The notes: generated by a model from the letters alone, not told the origin. Shown: positions 52,568-61,781, counted from the first letter of the stretch. The stretch: DNA of 63,517 bases from Candidatus Mediterraneibacter merdavium (GCA_019118545.1 DWYT01000010.1:1-63517); one strand, 5' to 3'. Made by a program: numbers and translations.

Positions 52568-53440
52568 ATGAAAAAAGTAAATGACAGTAAGCGGACATAT
52601 ATGCTGATCACAATACCGATTCTGGCGCTGTTTGTCTGCTTTAACACCATACCGCTGATCCGCGGTGTGATCTACAGCTTCACGAATTTTAAAGGGTTTG
52701 GTACATATGATTTTGTGGGATTCCGCAATTACATGGATCTTTTCACTGATCCGAGGATCGGCGGCTCATACCTGTTCACGATTAAGCTGGCCATCGTGGC
52801 GACCATTGTGACGAACGTAATCAGTCTTGTACTCGCGCTCGGCTTAAACAGTAAGATCAGGGGAAAGACATTTTTAAGAGCTGCTTACTTTGTACCGAAC
52901 GTACTTGGAGCACTGGTTGTAGGATACATTTTCCAGTACTTCTTTACATATATCCTTCCGGGTATGGGCGACGCTCTTGGGATTGACGCGCTTAGTTCCA
53001 GTATGCTGTCCAACAGTAAAACAGCATGGATCGCTATCGTGATCGTCTGCGCATGGCAGTCTATCGCGATGAATACGATCATCTACATCTCCGGTCTGCA
53101 GACAGTGCCGGAGGAAGTATATGAGGCGGGCGATCTGGACGGAGCTACAGGCTGGAAGAAGTTCAAATTACTCACATTCCCGCTGATCATCCCGTTCTTT
53201 ACCATCAACATGGTATTGTGCGTGAAGAACTTCCTCATGGTATTCGACCAGATCATGGCAATGACAAAGGGGGGTCCGGAGCAGAGCACAGAGTCTATTT
53301 CTTACCTTATCTACAACAACGGTCTGTCAGGAGGAAGCTTCGGATACCAGAGCGCCAACGCGGTGGTATTCTTCATCGTGATCGTGGCGATCTCTGTGGC
53401 GCAGATGTCCATATCAAGTAGGAAGGAGGAGCAGTTATAA
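52568..53440 (+). CDS. Sugar ABC transporter permease (MsmF/RafF-type)
   Basis: A 290-residue permease with six hydrophobic helices and the ATPase-contact loop EAGDLDGATGWKKFKLLTFP near residue 185. AAAGGAG lies upstream. Its stop codon shares one base with the next start (TAATG), so the two permeases are made in equal amounts. It should form the import channel for the lipoprotein's ligand. Confidence 0.95.
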   Translation: MKKVNDSKRTYMLITIPILALFVCFNTIPLIRGVIYSFTNFKGFGTYDFVGFRNYMDLFTDPRIGGSYLFTIKLAIVATIVTNVISLVLALGLNSKIRGKTFLRAAYFVPNVLGALVVGYIFQYFFTYILPGMGDALGIDALSSSMLSNSKTAWIAIVIVCAWQSIAMNTIIYISGLQTVPEEVYEAGDLDGATGWKKFKLLTFPLIIPFFTINMVLCVKNFLMVFDQIMAMTKGGPEQSTESISYLIYNNGLSGGSFGYQSANAVVFFIVIVAISVAQMSISSRKEEQL

Positions 53441-54282
53441 TGTATGAGAAAATGAAAGCAAGAATAAACTGGCCTGTTACGATCCTTCTGTTTGTCGGGT
53501 TGATCACAGTGGCGTTCCCGCTGTATATGACGATCGTCATCGCATTCAAGCAGCCGACCGAGATGACGAACAGCATCTCCGGCATACTTTCCCTTCCGGC
53601 GGCATGGAGCTTAAGCAACTTCGCGCAGGCGATGGAGCTGACAGATTTCTGGCGGTCGCTCGGCAACAGCTTACTTGTGACAGTGAGCACGGTAGTGCTT
53701 TGTATCATCCTTCATTCGCTGATGGGATTTGCGGTAGGAAGAAATAAAGCGCACAGCAAAACTTACAATTTCATCTATCTGTTTATCGTAAGCGGTATGT
53801 TCGTTCCGTTCGCGATCCTGATGATGCCTCTGGCAAAGCAGACTGCTGAGATGCACCTCGATAATTGGACTGGCGTTATCCTGCTTTATGTGGTATTCTA
53901 TATGCCGATGAATTTACTGTTATATACAGGATATCTTGTAAATATTCCGATTGCGCTTGAGGAAGCCGCGAGAGTGGACGGGGCCAGCACATGGCGTACA
54001 TTCTGGAAGATCATCTTCCCGATCATGAAGCCGATGCACGCGACGGTGGCAGTTATCACTGCGCTGGCGGTATGGAACGACGTTATGACACCTTTGATCA
54101 TTATGTCAGGAAAAGGTTCCAATACATTGCCGTTGGCACAGCTTACATTCCAGACTCAGTTCGGTACGAACTATAATCTGGCGTTCGCGTCCTATCTGCT
54201 CGCGTTGATCCCGATCGTCATTTTCTATGTAATCTGCCAGAAGCAGATCATCAACGGCGTGGTGAACGGTGCGGTGAAATAG
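53440..54282 (+). CDS. Sugar ABC transporter permease (MsmG/RafG-type)
   Basis: A 280-residue permease with six helices and the loop EAARVDGASTWRTFWKIIFP near residue 175. The N-terminus is short and basic, and the C-terminus (QKQIINGVVNGAVK) is typical of MalG-type subunits. AGGAGGAG in the preceding gene's last codons provides the ribosome site. The ATPase would come from a shared MsmX-type protein elsewhere in the genome. Confidence 0.95.
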   Translation: MYEKMKARINWPVTILLFVGLITVAFPLYMTIVIAFKQPTEMTNSISGILSLPAAWSLSNFAQAMELTDFWRSLGNSLLVTVSTVVLCIILHSLMGFAVGRNKAHSKTYNFIYLFIVSGMFVPFAILMMPLAKQTAEMHLDNWTGVILLYVVFYMPMNLLLYTGYLVNIPIALEEAARVDGASTWRTFWKIIFPIMKPMHATVAVITALAVWNDVMTPLIIMSGKGSNTLPLAQLTFQTQFGTNYNLAFASYLLALIPIVIFYVICQKQIINGVVNGAVK

Positions 54283-54324
54283 CTTTTAGATATATGCGGC
54301 ATCGGTGAAGACCGACGCTATATC

Positions 54325-54372
54325 CGGTGCAGGGGAAGACCCGGGAACTCCCGAGGTGTTTTTCCTGCACCG
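54325..54372 (+). other. Intra-operon hairpin before the GH36 gene
   Basis: CGGTGCAGG (54325-54333) pairs with CCTGCACCG (54364-54372), with more pairing inside. There is no T run after it, so mRNA processing or stabilisation is more likely than termination. Confidence 0.5.
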
Positions 54373-54410
54373 TTGTGCCTTAACAGAATCGGAAATCAGG
54401 AGGAGAAAAG

Positions 54411-56594
54411 ATGGGCATATTATACGATGAAAGGCAAAAGACAATTACACTGCATACAAAAAATACGACGTATCAGATGCAGATCGACAGGTACAATTTC
54501 CTGCTCCATCTGTATTATGGGAAAAGAGCGGAGGGGTGCATGGATTATCTTCTGACATTTTATGACAGAGGATTCTCAGGAAATCCATATGACGCAGGGA
54601 GCGATAAGACATATTCCATGGACTCTCTGCCGCAGGAATTTCCGTCCCTTGGGACTGGGGATTACCGGACTCCCGCATGTATCATCAAAAATACAGACCG
54701 TACATACAGCAGTGATTTCAGGTATGTAAGCCACAGTATCAGGGACGGGAAATACTCCCTGAAAGGACTCCCGGCGGTGTACGCCGGCGATACGGAGGCA
54801 CAGACACTGGAGGTCGTGCTGGAGGACCGGGTGTCAAAGGTGCGCGCGGTACTTCTCTACGGCGTACTGCCGGAATATGACGTAATCACCCGCAGCGTAA
54901 AGATCGTCAATGCAAGCGACGGTCATGTCTCTGTAAAGAAGCTGGCTCCGGCGTGTCTCGATATGGTGGGGGGAGACTATGATTTTATCACATTTTACGG
55001 ACGCCATGCCATGGAGAGAAATTACCAGAGGCTTCCCATCGGCCATGGAGTATCCAAGATCGGAAGCCTCAGGGGAACATCCAGCCACCAGTACAATCCT
55101 GCGGTCATTGTGGCGGAGCATGACACGACAGAGGAGGCGGGAAGCTGCTACGCAATGTCCTTTGTGTACAGCGGAGGTTTCCAGAGCGAGGCTGGAAGGG
55201 ACCAGTATTACCAGACCCGTGTGCTCATGGGATTTTCAGAGGAGCAGTTCGCCTATCCGCTGGGGGCGGGAGAGGAATTCCAGTCCCCGGAAGTGATCCT
55301 GAGTTATTCCTCTGAGGGACTTTCCAAGCTTTCCCAGAACCTGCACCGCTGCATGAGGACGCATCTGTGCAGAGGGAAATACAAAGAGTCCGCGCGCCCC
55401 ATCCTTTTAAACAGTTGGGAGGCTTCCTACTTTGATTTTACGGGAGAGAGTCTGCTGAAACTGGCAGGGCAGGCCGCGGATCTTGGGGTTGAAATGTTCG
55501 TTATGGACGACGGATGGTTCGGAAAACGCGACAGCGAGTTCAGGGGTCTTGGAGACTGGAAGGTCAATGAGGAGAAGCTGGGTTGCACGTTAGGCGAATT
55601 GATTACTAAGATCAATGCTATGGGACTAAAATTCGGTATATGGATTGAGCCGGAGATGGTCAACGAGGACAGTGATCTCTACAGAGAGCATCCTGACTGG
55701 GCGTTCGTGATCCCGGGACGCAGGCCCAACCGCTCCAGACACCAGCTTGTGCTTGATTTTTCGAGAAAAGAGATCGTGGACCATATTTATGAGCAGATAT
55801 GCAGCGTTCTGGATCAGGGCAATGTGGAATATATCAAGTGGGATATGAACCGGAGTCTGGCTGACATTTACTCCGCTACAGCGGACAGTCAGGGACGAGT
55901 GCTTCACGACTATGTGCTGGGACTCTATGATTTCCTCGAGAGGATCGTCACCAGATACCCGAATATCCTGATCGAGGGATGCAGCGGAGGCGGAGGGCGC
56001 TTTGACGCGGGAATGCTTTACTATACTCCGCAGATCTGGTGCAGTGACAATACGGACGCTATCGACAGGCTGGAGATCCAGTACGGGACATCCTTTATCT
56101 ATCCGGTGTCCTCCGTGGGATCTCATGTATCCGCGTCCCCGAACCACCAGACAGGAAGGATCACATCCCTGAATACAAGAGGAATTGTGGCGTCAGCGGG
56201 AACATTCGGCTATGAGCTTGACCTCGATCAGTTGGGCGAGGAAGAGAAAGAAGAGATCCGCCGTCAGATCACATATTATAAAAAATACGCGCCGCTCATC
56301 CAGAAGGGACTGTATTACCGTCTGACCAATCCTCAGACTGCGGACGCGGGCGCATGGGAGTTCGTATCAGAGGATAAGAAGGAAGCGCTGGTCATGGCAG
56401 TCAGCGTGAAACAACATGCAAATATGACGGTGGACTATATCAAGGTAAGAGGCCTTGAAGAAAATAAAATGTATCGGGAGACAGTAAGCGGAAGGCTGTA
56501 TAACAGTACCGCCCTTATGGAGGCGGGACTTCCTATGCCTGTCGAGCTGGGAGAATACCGCGCGTACCAGTGGCATTTTGTGAGGGAAGATTAA
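54411..56594 (+). CDS. GH36 alpha-galactosidase
   Basis: A 727-residue GH36 enzyme of normal length, removing terminal alpha-galactose from melibiose, raffinose and stachyose. The N-terminal beta-sandwich is followed by a (beta/alpha)8 barrel with EMFVMDDGWFGKRD, GIWIEPEMVNEDSD, the nucleophile Asp478 in YIKWDMNRS, and the acid/base Asp in WCSDNTDA (546-549). No signal peptide is seen, so it acts after import. AGGAGGAGAAAAG precedes the ATG. It follows the ABC genes and precedes the amylosucrase-like gene, forming one sugar operon. Confidence 0.95.
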   Translation: MGILYDERQKTITLHTKNTTYQMQIDRYNFLLHLYYGKRAEGCMDYLLTFYDRGFSGNPYDAGSDKTYSMDSLPQEFPSLGTGDYRTPACIIKNTDRTYSSDFRYVSHSIRDGKYSLKGLPAVYAGDTEAQTLEVVLEDRVSKVRAVLLYGVLPEYDVITRSVKIVNASDGHVSVKKLAPACLDMVGGDYDFITFYGRHAMERNYQRLPIGHGVSKIGSLRGTSSHQYNPAVIVAEHDTTEEAGSCYAMSFVYSGGFQSEAGRDQYYQTRVLMGFSEEQFAYPLGAGEEFQSPEVILSYSSEGLSKLSQNLHRCMRTHLCRGKYKESARPILLNSWEASYFDFTGESLLKLAGQAADLGVEMFVMDDGWFGKRDSEFRGLGDWKVNEEKLGCTLGELITKINAMGLKFGIWIEPEMVNEDSDLYREHPDWAFVIPGRRPNRSRHQLVLDFSRKEIVDHIYEQICSVLDQGNVEYIKWDMNRSLADIYSATADSQGRVLHDYVLGLYDFLERIVTRYPNILIEGCSGGGGRFDAGMLYYTPQIWCSDNTDAIDRLEIQYGTSFIYPVSSVGSHVSASPNHQTGRITSLNTRGIVASAGTFGYELDLDQLGEEEKEEIRRQITYYKKYAPLIQKGLYYRLTNPQTADAGAWEFVSEDKKEALVMAVSVKQHANMTVDYIKVRGLEENKMYRETVSGRLYNSTALMEAGLPMPVELGEYRAYQWHFVRED

Positions 56595-56629
56595 GAGCCT
56601 GCAAAAACAGAGAAGGAGAGGGAACGGAA

Positions 56630-58594
56630 ATGTCAAAGAGAACTGCAAAGAAAAAAGCTGCCGCGAAACAGCCGGTTGTGAAAGAGAAGACTGTTGAAAA
56701 GCAGGTTGCCGCGACAGTACAGAGTGCTGCGAAAAAGACTGCGGCTGAAAAAAGAGCGGTTAAAGACGAGAACGACCGTATATTCGGCGAACGGCTTGCG
56801 CGTCATCACGATGAACTGCGCTGGCTGTATATGGAGCTGTACGGGAATGACGATATGTTTGCAGAACTGTGCAGCCAGATGAAAGAATATTATGACCAGA
56901 GAAACCAGAGCCTGAAAGCGCTGGATGCCAAGCGCGAGAGCGACGCAAAATGGTACCGCAAAAGAGACATGGTCGGAATGATGATGTATATAGACAACTT
57001 TGCGGGAAACATAAAGGGTGTTCAGGAGAAGCTGCCTTACCTTGAAAAGTGTAATGTAAATTACATCCATCTCATGCCGTTCCTTGATTCTCCCAAGGGA
57101 AGATCGGACGGCGGCTATGCGGTGGCGGACTTCCGCAAGGTGAAGCCGGAGCTGGGGACAATGGACGATCTGGCGCATCTGGCGGAGAAGTGCCATGAGA
57201 AGGGGATCAGCCTGTGTATGGACTTTGTCATGAACCATACATCCGAAGACCATGAGTGGGCGGTAAAAGCTCGTCAGGGGGACGGCGAATACATGAGCCG
57301 TTACTTCTTCTATGCGGATCCTTCCATCCCACAGGAGTATGAGAAAACAGTTCCGCAGGTGTTTCCGACCACAGCGCCGGGAAACTTCACCTATCTGCCG
57401 GAGCTTGGCCACTATGTGATGACAACATTTTACCCGTATCAGTGGGATCTGAACTACCGCAATCCGAGGGTGTTCAATGAGATGATGTATAACTTCCTCT
57501 ATCTGGCTAATCAGGGGATGGACATCATCCGTATCGACGCGGTTCCTTATATCTGGAAGGAACTGGGAACAGACTGCAGGAATCTTCCGAAAGTGCACAC
57601 TATTGTGCGCATGATGCGTATGATCGGCGAGATCGTTTGCCCGGGGATCGTGCTTCTTGGAGAAGTAGTCATGGAGCCGGAGAAGGTGGCTCCGTATTTC
57701 GGCACGGTGGAGAAGCCGGAGTGCCATATGCTTTACAATGTGACAACAATGGCTACAACATGGAACACAGTCGCCACAAGGGATATCAGGCTTCTGAGAA
57801 AGCAGATGGACATCGTTTGCTCCCTCCCGAAGGAGTACACCTTCCTCAATTATCTGAGATGTCATGACGACATTGGATGGGGACTTGATTATGAAACATT
57901 GTCCCAGTGGGGAATGAAGGAAGTGCCCCATAAGAAATATCTGAATGATTATTTTCAGGGAAAAATGGAGGGCAGCGTAAGCCGCGGTGAGCTCTATAAT
58001 GAAGATCTGGTGACAGGGGACGCAAGGTTCTGCGCGACAACCGCGTCTATGTGCGGGGTCGAGAGCGCTGGATTTGAACAGAATGATGAAAAGATGAGTC
58101 AGGCTATTGTTAAGGATGTCATGCTTCATGCTTATATGTTTACTCAGTCCGGTATCCCCATGCTCTACAGCGGGGACGAGATCGGTCAGGTCAATGACTA
58201 TACTTACAAGGATGACCCGGAGAAAGCACCGGATTCCCGCTATATCCACAGAGGAAAGTTCTGTTGGGAGCTGGTGGACAATATTACGGATAAGGGCAGT
58301 GTGCAGGGCAGGATCTTTGGCTCGATTTCAGATTTGGAGAAGATCCGCAGAAATGAAGCGGTGTTTGACGCGGACGCGGAAGTGTACACCAAGGATTACA
58401 GCGACCCGTCCATTCTCTGGATTGTAAGAAAGACGGACAAGGAAGAACTTCATGCTGTGTTTAATTTCAGCGATGCAGACAAGACTGTCTGGATGCCGGA
58501 GGTTACGGAATATACAGATCTGATGACAGGAAAGAAAGAGACTGTGGAGAAAACGGTTCTTCCGGCTTGGGATTTCCTGTGGATGAAAAAATGA
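56630..58594 (+). CDS. GH13 amylosucrase-like enzyme (GH13_4) with Lys/Ala-rich N-terminus
   Basis: A 654-residue GH13 protein strongly resembling amylosucrase. The catalytic residues are Asp303 (IIRIDAVPYIW), Glu345 (LLGEVVM) and Asp413 (LNYLRCHDDIGWGLD), all intact. Family landmarks include FLDSPKGRSDGGYAV near residue 151 and NPRVFNEMMYNF near 278. It should split sucrose and either transfer or hydrolyse the glucose. Residues 1-48 form a Lys/Ala-rich tail not needed for the fold. GGAGAGGG sets the ATG at 56630; the longer in-frame start overlaps the GH36 gene. Whether it polymerises glucose or acts as a sucrose hydrolase cannot be told. Confidence 0.9.
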   Translation: MSKRTAKKKAAAKQPVVKEKTVEKQVAATVQSAAKKTAAEKRAVKDENDRIFGERLARHHDELRWLYMELYGNDDMFAELCSQMKEYYDQRNQSLKALDAKRESDAKWYRKRDMVGMMMYIDNFAGNIKGVQEKLPYLEKCNVNYIHLMPFLDSPKGRSDGGYAVADFRKVKPELGTMDDLAHLAEKCHEKGISLCMDFVMNHTSEDHEWAVKARQGDGEYMSRYFFYADPSIPQEYEKTVPQVFPTTAPGNFTYLPELGHYVMTTFYPYQWDLNYRNPRVFNEMMYNFLYLANQGMDIIRIDAVPYIWKELGTDCRNLPKVHTIVRMMRMIGEIVCPGIVLLGEVVMEPEKVAPYFGTVEKPECHMLYNVTTMATTWNTVATRDIRLLRKQMDIVCSLPKEYTFLNYLRCHDDIGWGLDYETLSQWGMKEVPHKKYLNDYFQGKMEGSVSRGELYNEDLVTGDARFCATTASMCGVESAGFEQNDEKMSQAIVKDVMLHAYMFTQSGIPMLYSGDEIGQVNDYTYKDDPEKAPDSRYIHRGKFCWELVDNITDKGSVQGRIFGSISDLEKIRRNEAVFDADAEVYTKDYSDPSILWIVRKTDKEELHAVFNFSDADKTVWMPEVTEYTDLMTGKKETVEKTVLPAWDFLWMKK

Positions 58595-58662
58595 GTCCGG
58601 TATAGCTTGTATAGCTCGTTGATAACGGCAGAGAGATCATAACAGGAGATGGAAATTAGAGT

Positions 58663-58691
58663 TTGACATTTTTGCTTTAAACGAATATAAT
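58663..58691 (+). promoter_or_regulatory. Consensus promoter of glnA
   Basis: TTGACA (58663-58668) and TATAAT (58686-58691) are both perfect and 17 bases apart. Transcription would start near 58698, giving a leader of about 70 bases before glnA. Confidence 0.85.
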
Positions 58692-58703
58692 GGGCGGAGA
58701 AAC

Positions 58704-58737
58704 AAGGGCGTTTCCTATAAGGGGAAGAACGCCCTTT
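58704..58737 (+). promoter_or_regulatory. Leader hairpin (possible attenuator) of glnA
   Basis: AAGGGCGTT and AACGCCCTT pair, with TTCC and GGAA pairing inside, and four T follow. It lies between the glnA promoter and its ribosome site, where an intrinsic terminator would act as an attenuator. The ANTAR regulator downstream is the kind of protein that controls such leaders. The T run is short, so activity is uncertain. Confidence 0.55.
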
Positions 58738-58769
58738 TGTGTGCATAAATATGGAAGGAGGATTTTCAT

Positions 58770-60101
58770 ATGAACGATTATACGAGAGAAGATATCCTGC
58801 AGCTCGTGGAAGAGGAGGATGTAGCTTTCATCCGCCTGCAGTTTACGGATATCTTCGGAACGATGAAAAATATGGCAGTGACGGTCAGCCAGCTTGAAAA
58901 AGCGCTGGATAACCGGTGCATGTTTGACGCTTCTTCGATTGAAGGCGTATCGGGAGAGATGGATACGGATATGTATCTCTACCCGGACTTAAATACGTTT
59001 GAGATATTTCCGTGGAGACCGCAGCAGGGGAAGGTGGCGCGTCTGATCTGTGATGTATACAAAAAGGACGGTACGCCTTATGAAGGAGATCCCCGGCATG
59101 TGCTGAAACGAGCCATCGCGCGGGCCTCGGAGATGGGTTACACGCTCAACGCGGGGCCGGAGTGTGAGTTCTTTCTTTTCCATACGGATGAGGACGGACT
59201 GCCTACTACTCTGACCCATGAGCAGGGCGGTTATTTTGATGTGGGGCCTCTTGACTTTGGGGAAAACGCAAGGCGGGATATGGTGCTGACTCTGGAAGAC
59301 ATGGGGTTTGAAATCTTATCCTCACACCATGAGATCGCGCCCGCCCAGCATGAGATTGATTTCCGTTATGATGAGGCGCTGGTGACGGCAGATAATCTCA
59401 TGACATTTAAGATGGTCGTCAAAACGATTGCCAAGCGGCACGGCCTTCACGCGACGTTTATGCCGAAGCCAAGGATCGAGACATACGGCTCCGGCATGCA
59501 TGTGAACCTTTCGCTTGAGAAAGACGGGATCAATGTATTTCAGGACAAAGAGGATGCAAACGGTCTGAGCAGGGAAGGCTACTATTTTATCGGAGGCCTG
59601 ATGAAACATATGAAAGCGACGACATGTATCACAAATCCGACGGTAAATTCCTACAAGCGTTTTGTGCCGGGATATGAAGCTCCAGTATATATGGGTTGGT
59701 CGTCCAAAACGAGAGGGCCGCTGATCCGTGTGCCGTCCGGAAAGGGAGAGAATACGCGCATTGAGCTGAGAAGTCCGGACGCTGCTGCCAACCCGTATCT
59801 GGCGCTTGCCGTCCTTTTGGAAGCAGGACTTGACGGCATTAGGAACAAGATCATGCCGCCGGAGTGCATTGATGAGGATATCCAGAAAATGAGCCGGGAG
59901 CGAAGAGAAGAACTCGGCATCAAAGAACTGCCCCGGTCGCTGAAAGAGGCAGTGGAGGAACTGGAGAAGGATGAGCTTGTGCTGGATACACTCGGAAAAG
60001 AGCTGGCAGAAAAGATCATGGATGCACAGCGGACAGAATATCATGATTATTGTATGCAGGTGACTGACTGGGAGATCGCGAAATATCTTTATCGATTATG
60101 A
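58770..60101 (+). CDS. glnA: Glutamine synthetase type I
   Basis: A 443-residue type I-alpha glutamine synthetase, forming glutamine from glutamate, ammonia and ATP. Motifs include FDASSIEGVSG near residue 50, GPECEFFLF near 128, the ATP loop TFMPKPRIETYGSGMHVNLS, NPTVNSYKRFVPGYEAP and NPYLALAVLLEAG. Length and the lack of a late adenylylation region fit the alpha subtype, which is controlled by feedback and leader mechanisms. GGAAGGAGG precedes the ATG. It has its own consensus promoter and leader hairpin and is followed by an ANTAR regulator. Confidence 0.97.
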   Translation: MNDYTREDILQLVEEEDVAFIRLQFTDIFGTMKNMAVTVSQLEKALDNRCMFDASSIEGVSGEMDTDMYLYPDLNTFEIFPWRPQQGKVARLICDVYKKDGTPYEGDPRHVLKRAIARASEMGYTLNAGPECEFFLFHTDEDGLPTTLTHEQGGYFDVGPLDFGENARRDMVLTLEDMGFEILSSHHEIAPAQHEIDFRYDEALVTADNLMTFKMVVKTIAKRHGLHATFMPKPRIETYGSGMHVNLSLEKDGINVFQDKEDANGLSREGYYFIGGLMKHMKATTCITNPTVNSYKRFVPGYEAPVYMGWSSKTRGPLIRVPSGKGENTRIELRSPDAAANPYLALAVLLEAGLDGIRNKIMPPECIDEDIQKMSRERREELGIKELPRSLKEAVEELEKDELVLDTLGKELAEKIMDAQRTEYHDYCMQVTDWEIAKYLYRL

Positions 60102-60203
60102 TCAGATGGAAGAAGGCGGTGAAAGGCCGTAACGGCTTCTCCTTTCCTGACAGAAGGGGCAGACACGGGGAGCATAGAGCTGACAGCGGGAGGTGACACG
60201 GGT

Positions 60204-60761
60204 TTGAGCAATGTGATCGTTGCGTTTTCCAAGAGGGAAAACGCGGTGAATATACGGAATATCCTGACAAGATCCGGGGTCGGAGTGTCTGCTGTCTGCA
60301 CGACCGGAGCAAAAGTACTTCAGCATGCGGAACTGTGGAATGATGGGATCGTGATCTGCGGTATGCGTCTCCAAGACATGCCTTACATGCAGCTTCGGGA
60401 GCTGTTGCCGGACGAATATGAGGTTCTCCTGCTTGGCCCGTCGGGAGACTGGATGGGAGAGCTGCCGGAGGGGGTTGTGGGACTTCCTTCCCCGCTTAAA
60501 GTCCATGATCTTCTGGACACGCTGGGGATGGTAAGCGGCGCTCAGGAGAGGAAAAGAAAAAAACGAAGAGAAACCATAAGAAAGAGAAACAGCGGCGAAC
60601 GAAGGGCAATTGAACAGGCGAAAGCACTCCTCATGGAAAGGAACGGAATGTCGGAGGAAGAAGCGCACCGCTATCTGCAGAAGACAAGTATGGAAAGCGG
60701 CACCAACATGACAGAGACCGCGCAGATGATCCTGCGAATGCTGGATGGCGCGAATTGTTGA
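60204..60761 (+). CDS. ANTAR-domain RNA-binding regulator with degenerate receiver
   Basis: A 185-residue protein. The first 115 residues resemble a receiver domain but lack the usual acidic pair and the central Asp (ICGMRLQDMP is at that place), so classical phosphorylation is unlikely. A basic coiled linker (RKRKKRRETIRKRN) leads to a C-terminal ANTAR domain (AIEQAKALLMERNGMSEEEA, HRYLQKTSMESGTNM). ANTAR proteins bind hairpins in mRNA leaders and prevent termination. The start is TTG with GGGAGGTGA upstream. Position after glnA suggests control of nitrogen genes, including the glnA leader. Confidence 0.9.
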   Translation: MSNVIVAFSKRENAVNIRNILTRSGVGVSAVCTTGAKVLQHAELWNDGIVICGMRLQDMPYMQLRELLPDEYEVLLLGPSGDWMGELPEGVVGLPSPLKVHDLLDTLGMVSGAQERKRKKRRETIRKRNSGERRAIEQAKALLMERNGMSEEEAHRYLQKTSMESGTNMTETAQMILRMLDGANC

Positions 60762-60787
60762 CAAGAGCTGTATGTATAGAGTATAAA
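60758..60787 (+). promoter_or_regulatory. Promoter of dapF
   Basis: TTGACA (60758-60763) and TATAAA (60782-60787) are 18 bases apart; the -35 box overlaps the end of the ANTAR gene. The leader holds an inverted repeat, TCAGGCAGACATC (60798) with GATATCTGCCTGA (60836), one mismatch. It is too small for a lysine riboswitch. Confidence 0.6.
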
Positions 60788-60873
60788 AGAATAAGGTCAG
60801 GCAGACATCTACCGGGAAGCGGTCTTGGATACGAGGATATCTGCCTGAGAATGGCAGAAAGGACAGGGATTAC

Positions 60874-61719
60874 ATGAAATTTACAAAGATGCAGGGACTT
60901 GGAAACGACTATGTATATGTGAACTGCTTTCAGGAGAAGATAGAGGATCCATCGGAGCTAGCAAGAAAGATCAGCGACCGGCATTTTGGCGTAGGTTCGG
61001 ACGGACTCATCATGATCAATCCGTCGGACAAGGCGGATTTCGAGATGGAGATGTATAATGCAGACGGTTCCCGAGGGGAGATGTGCGGGAACGGGATCCG
61101 CTGTGTGGCGAAGTACGTTTACGACTACGGTCTCACGGATAAGAAAAGCATTTCCGTGGAGACACTGGGCGGGATCAAATACCTTGACCTGACGGTGGAA
61201 GATGGAAAAGTGAAGCTGGTCAAGGTTGACATGGGAAGACCAGAACTGGAGCCGTCGAAGGTGCCTGTCATCGCGGAGGGAAGCAGTGTGGTGGATGCTC
61301 CGATCATGGTGGACGGAAAAGAATACCGGATGACCTGTATCTCCATGGGCAATCCCCACGCTGTCGTGTTCGTGGACTGTGATGTAAGAGAACTGCCTCT
61401 GGAAGAGATCGGGCCGAAGTTCGAGAACCACGAGAGATTCCCGAAGCGGGTCAATACAGAATTCGTGCGTGTGCTCGACCGTCATACCGCAGAGATGCGC
61501 GTCTGGGAGAGAGGGTCAGGAGAAACACTAGCCTGCGGGACCGGCGCCTGCGCTGTCGCTGCCGCCTGCGCTCTCAACGGACACACAGAGGATGAAGTGA
61601 CAGTGAAGCTCTTAGGAGGCGACCTGCATATCAGGTGGGATCGTGAAAACGATACCGTATATATGACAGGCCCGGCAGAGGTCGTGTTCGACGGAGAGTG
61701 GCCGGAGAGCAGAGACTGA
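60874..61719 (+). CDS. dapF: Diaminopimelate epimerase
   Basis: A 281-residue DapF, converting LL- to meso-diaminopimelate for lysine and peptidoglycan. The N-terminal MQGLGNDYVYV, the first catalytic Cys in GEMCGNGIRC and the second in ETLACGTGACAVA are present, with both pseudo-symmetric domains complete. GAAAGGACAGG precedes the ATG. The stop codon is part of the first of three 16-base tandem repeats downstream, and a terminator follows. Confidence 0.97.
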   Translation: MKFTKMQGLGNDYVYVNCFQEKIEDPSELARKISDRHFGVGSDGLIMINPSDKADFEMEMYNADGSRGEMCGNGIRCVAKYVYDYGLTDKKSISVETLGGIKYLDLTVEDGKVKLVKVDMGRPELEPSKVPVIAEGSSVVDAPIMVDGKEYRMTCISMGNPHAVVFVDCDVRELPLEEIGPKFENHERFPKRVNTEFVRVLDRHTAEMRVWERGSGETLACGTGACAVAAACALNGHTEDEVTVKLLGGDLHIRWDRENDTVYMTGPAEVVFDGEWPESRD

Positions 61720-61763
61720 CCGGAGCGGATACTGACCGGAGAGGATGCTGACCGGAGCGGAGG
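61716..61763. repeat. Three 16-bp tandem repeats over the dapF stop codon
   Basis: CTGACCGGAG begins at 61716, 61732 and 61748, giving a 16-base unit (CTGACCGGAGCGGATA and close variants). The first unit contains the dapF TGA. Slippage is the likely origin. Confidence 0.75.
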
Positions 61764-61781
61764 AAGGCTGTATTTTACGAT

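Noticed and set aside
56633-58249. A 538-codon open frame opposite the GH13 gene
   Set aside because: It is antisense to a gene with all catalytic motifs, is rich in His/Arg/Ile as expected of a shadow frame, and has no domain.
60788-60873. Lysine riboswitch upstream of dapF
   Set aside because: The leader is under 90 bases with one simple stem; a lysine riboswitch is about twice as long with five helices.
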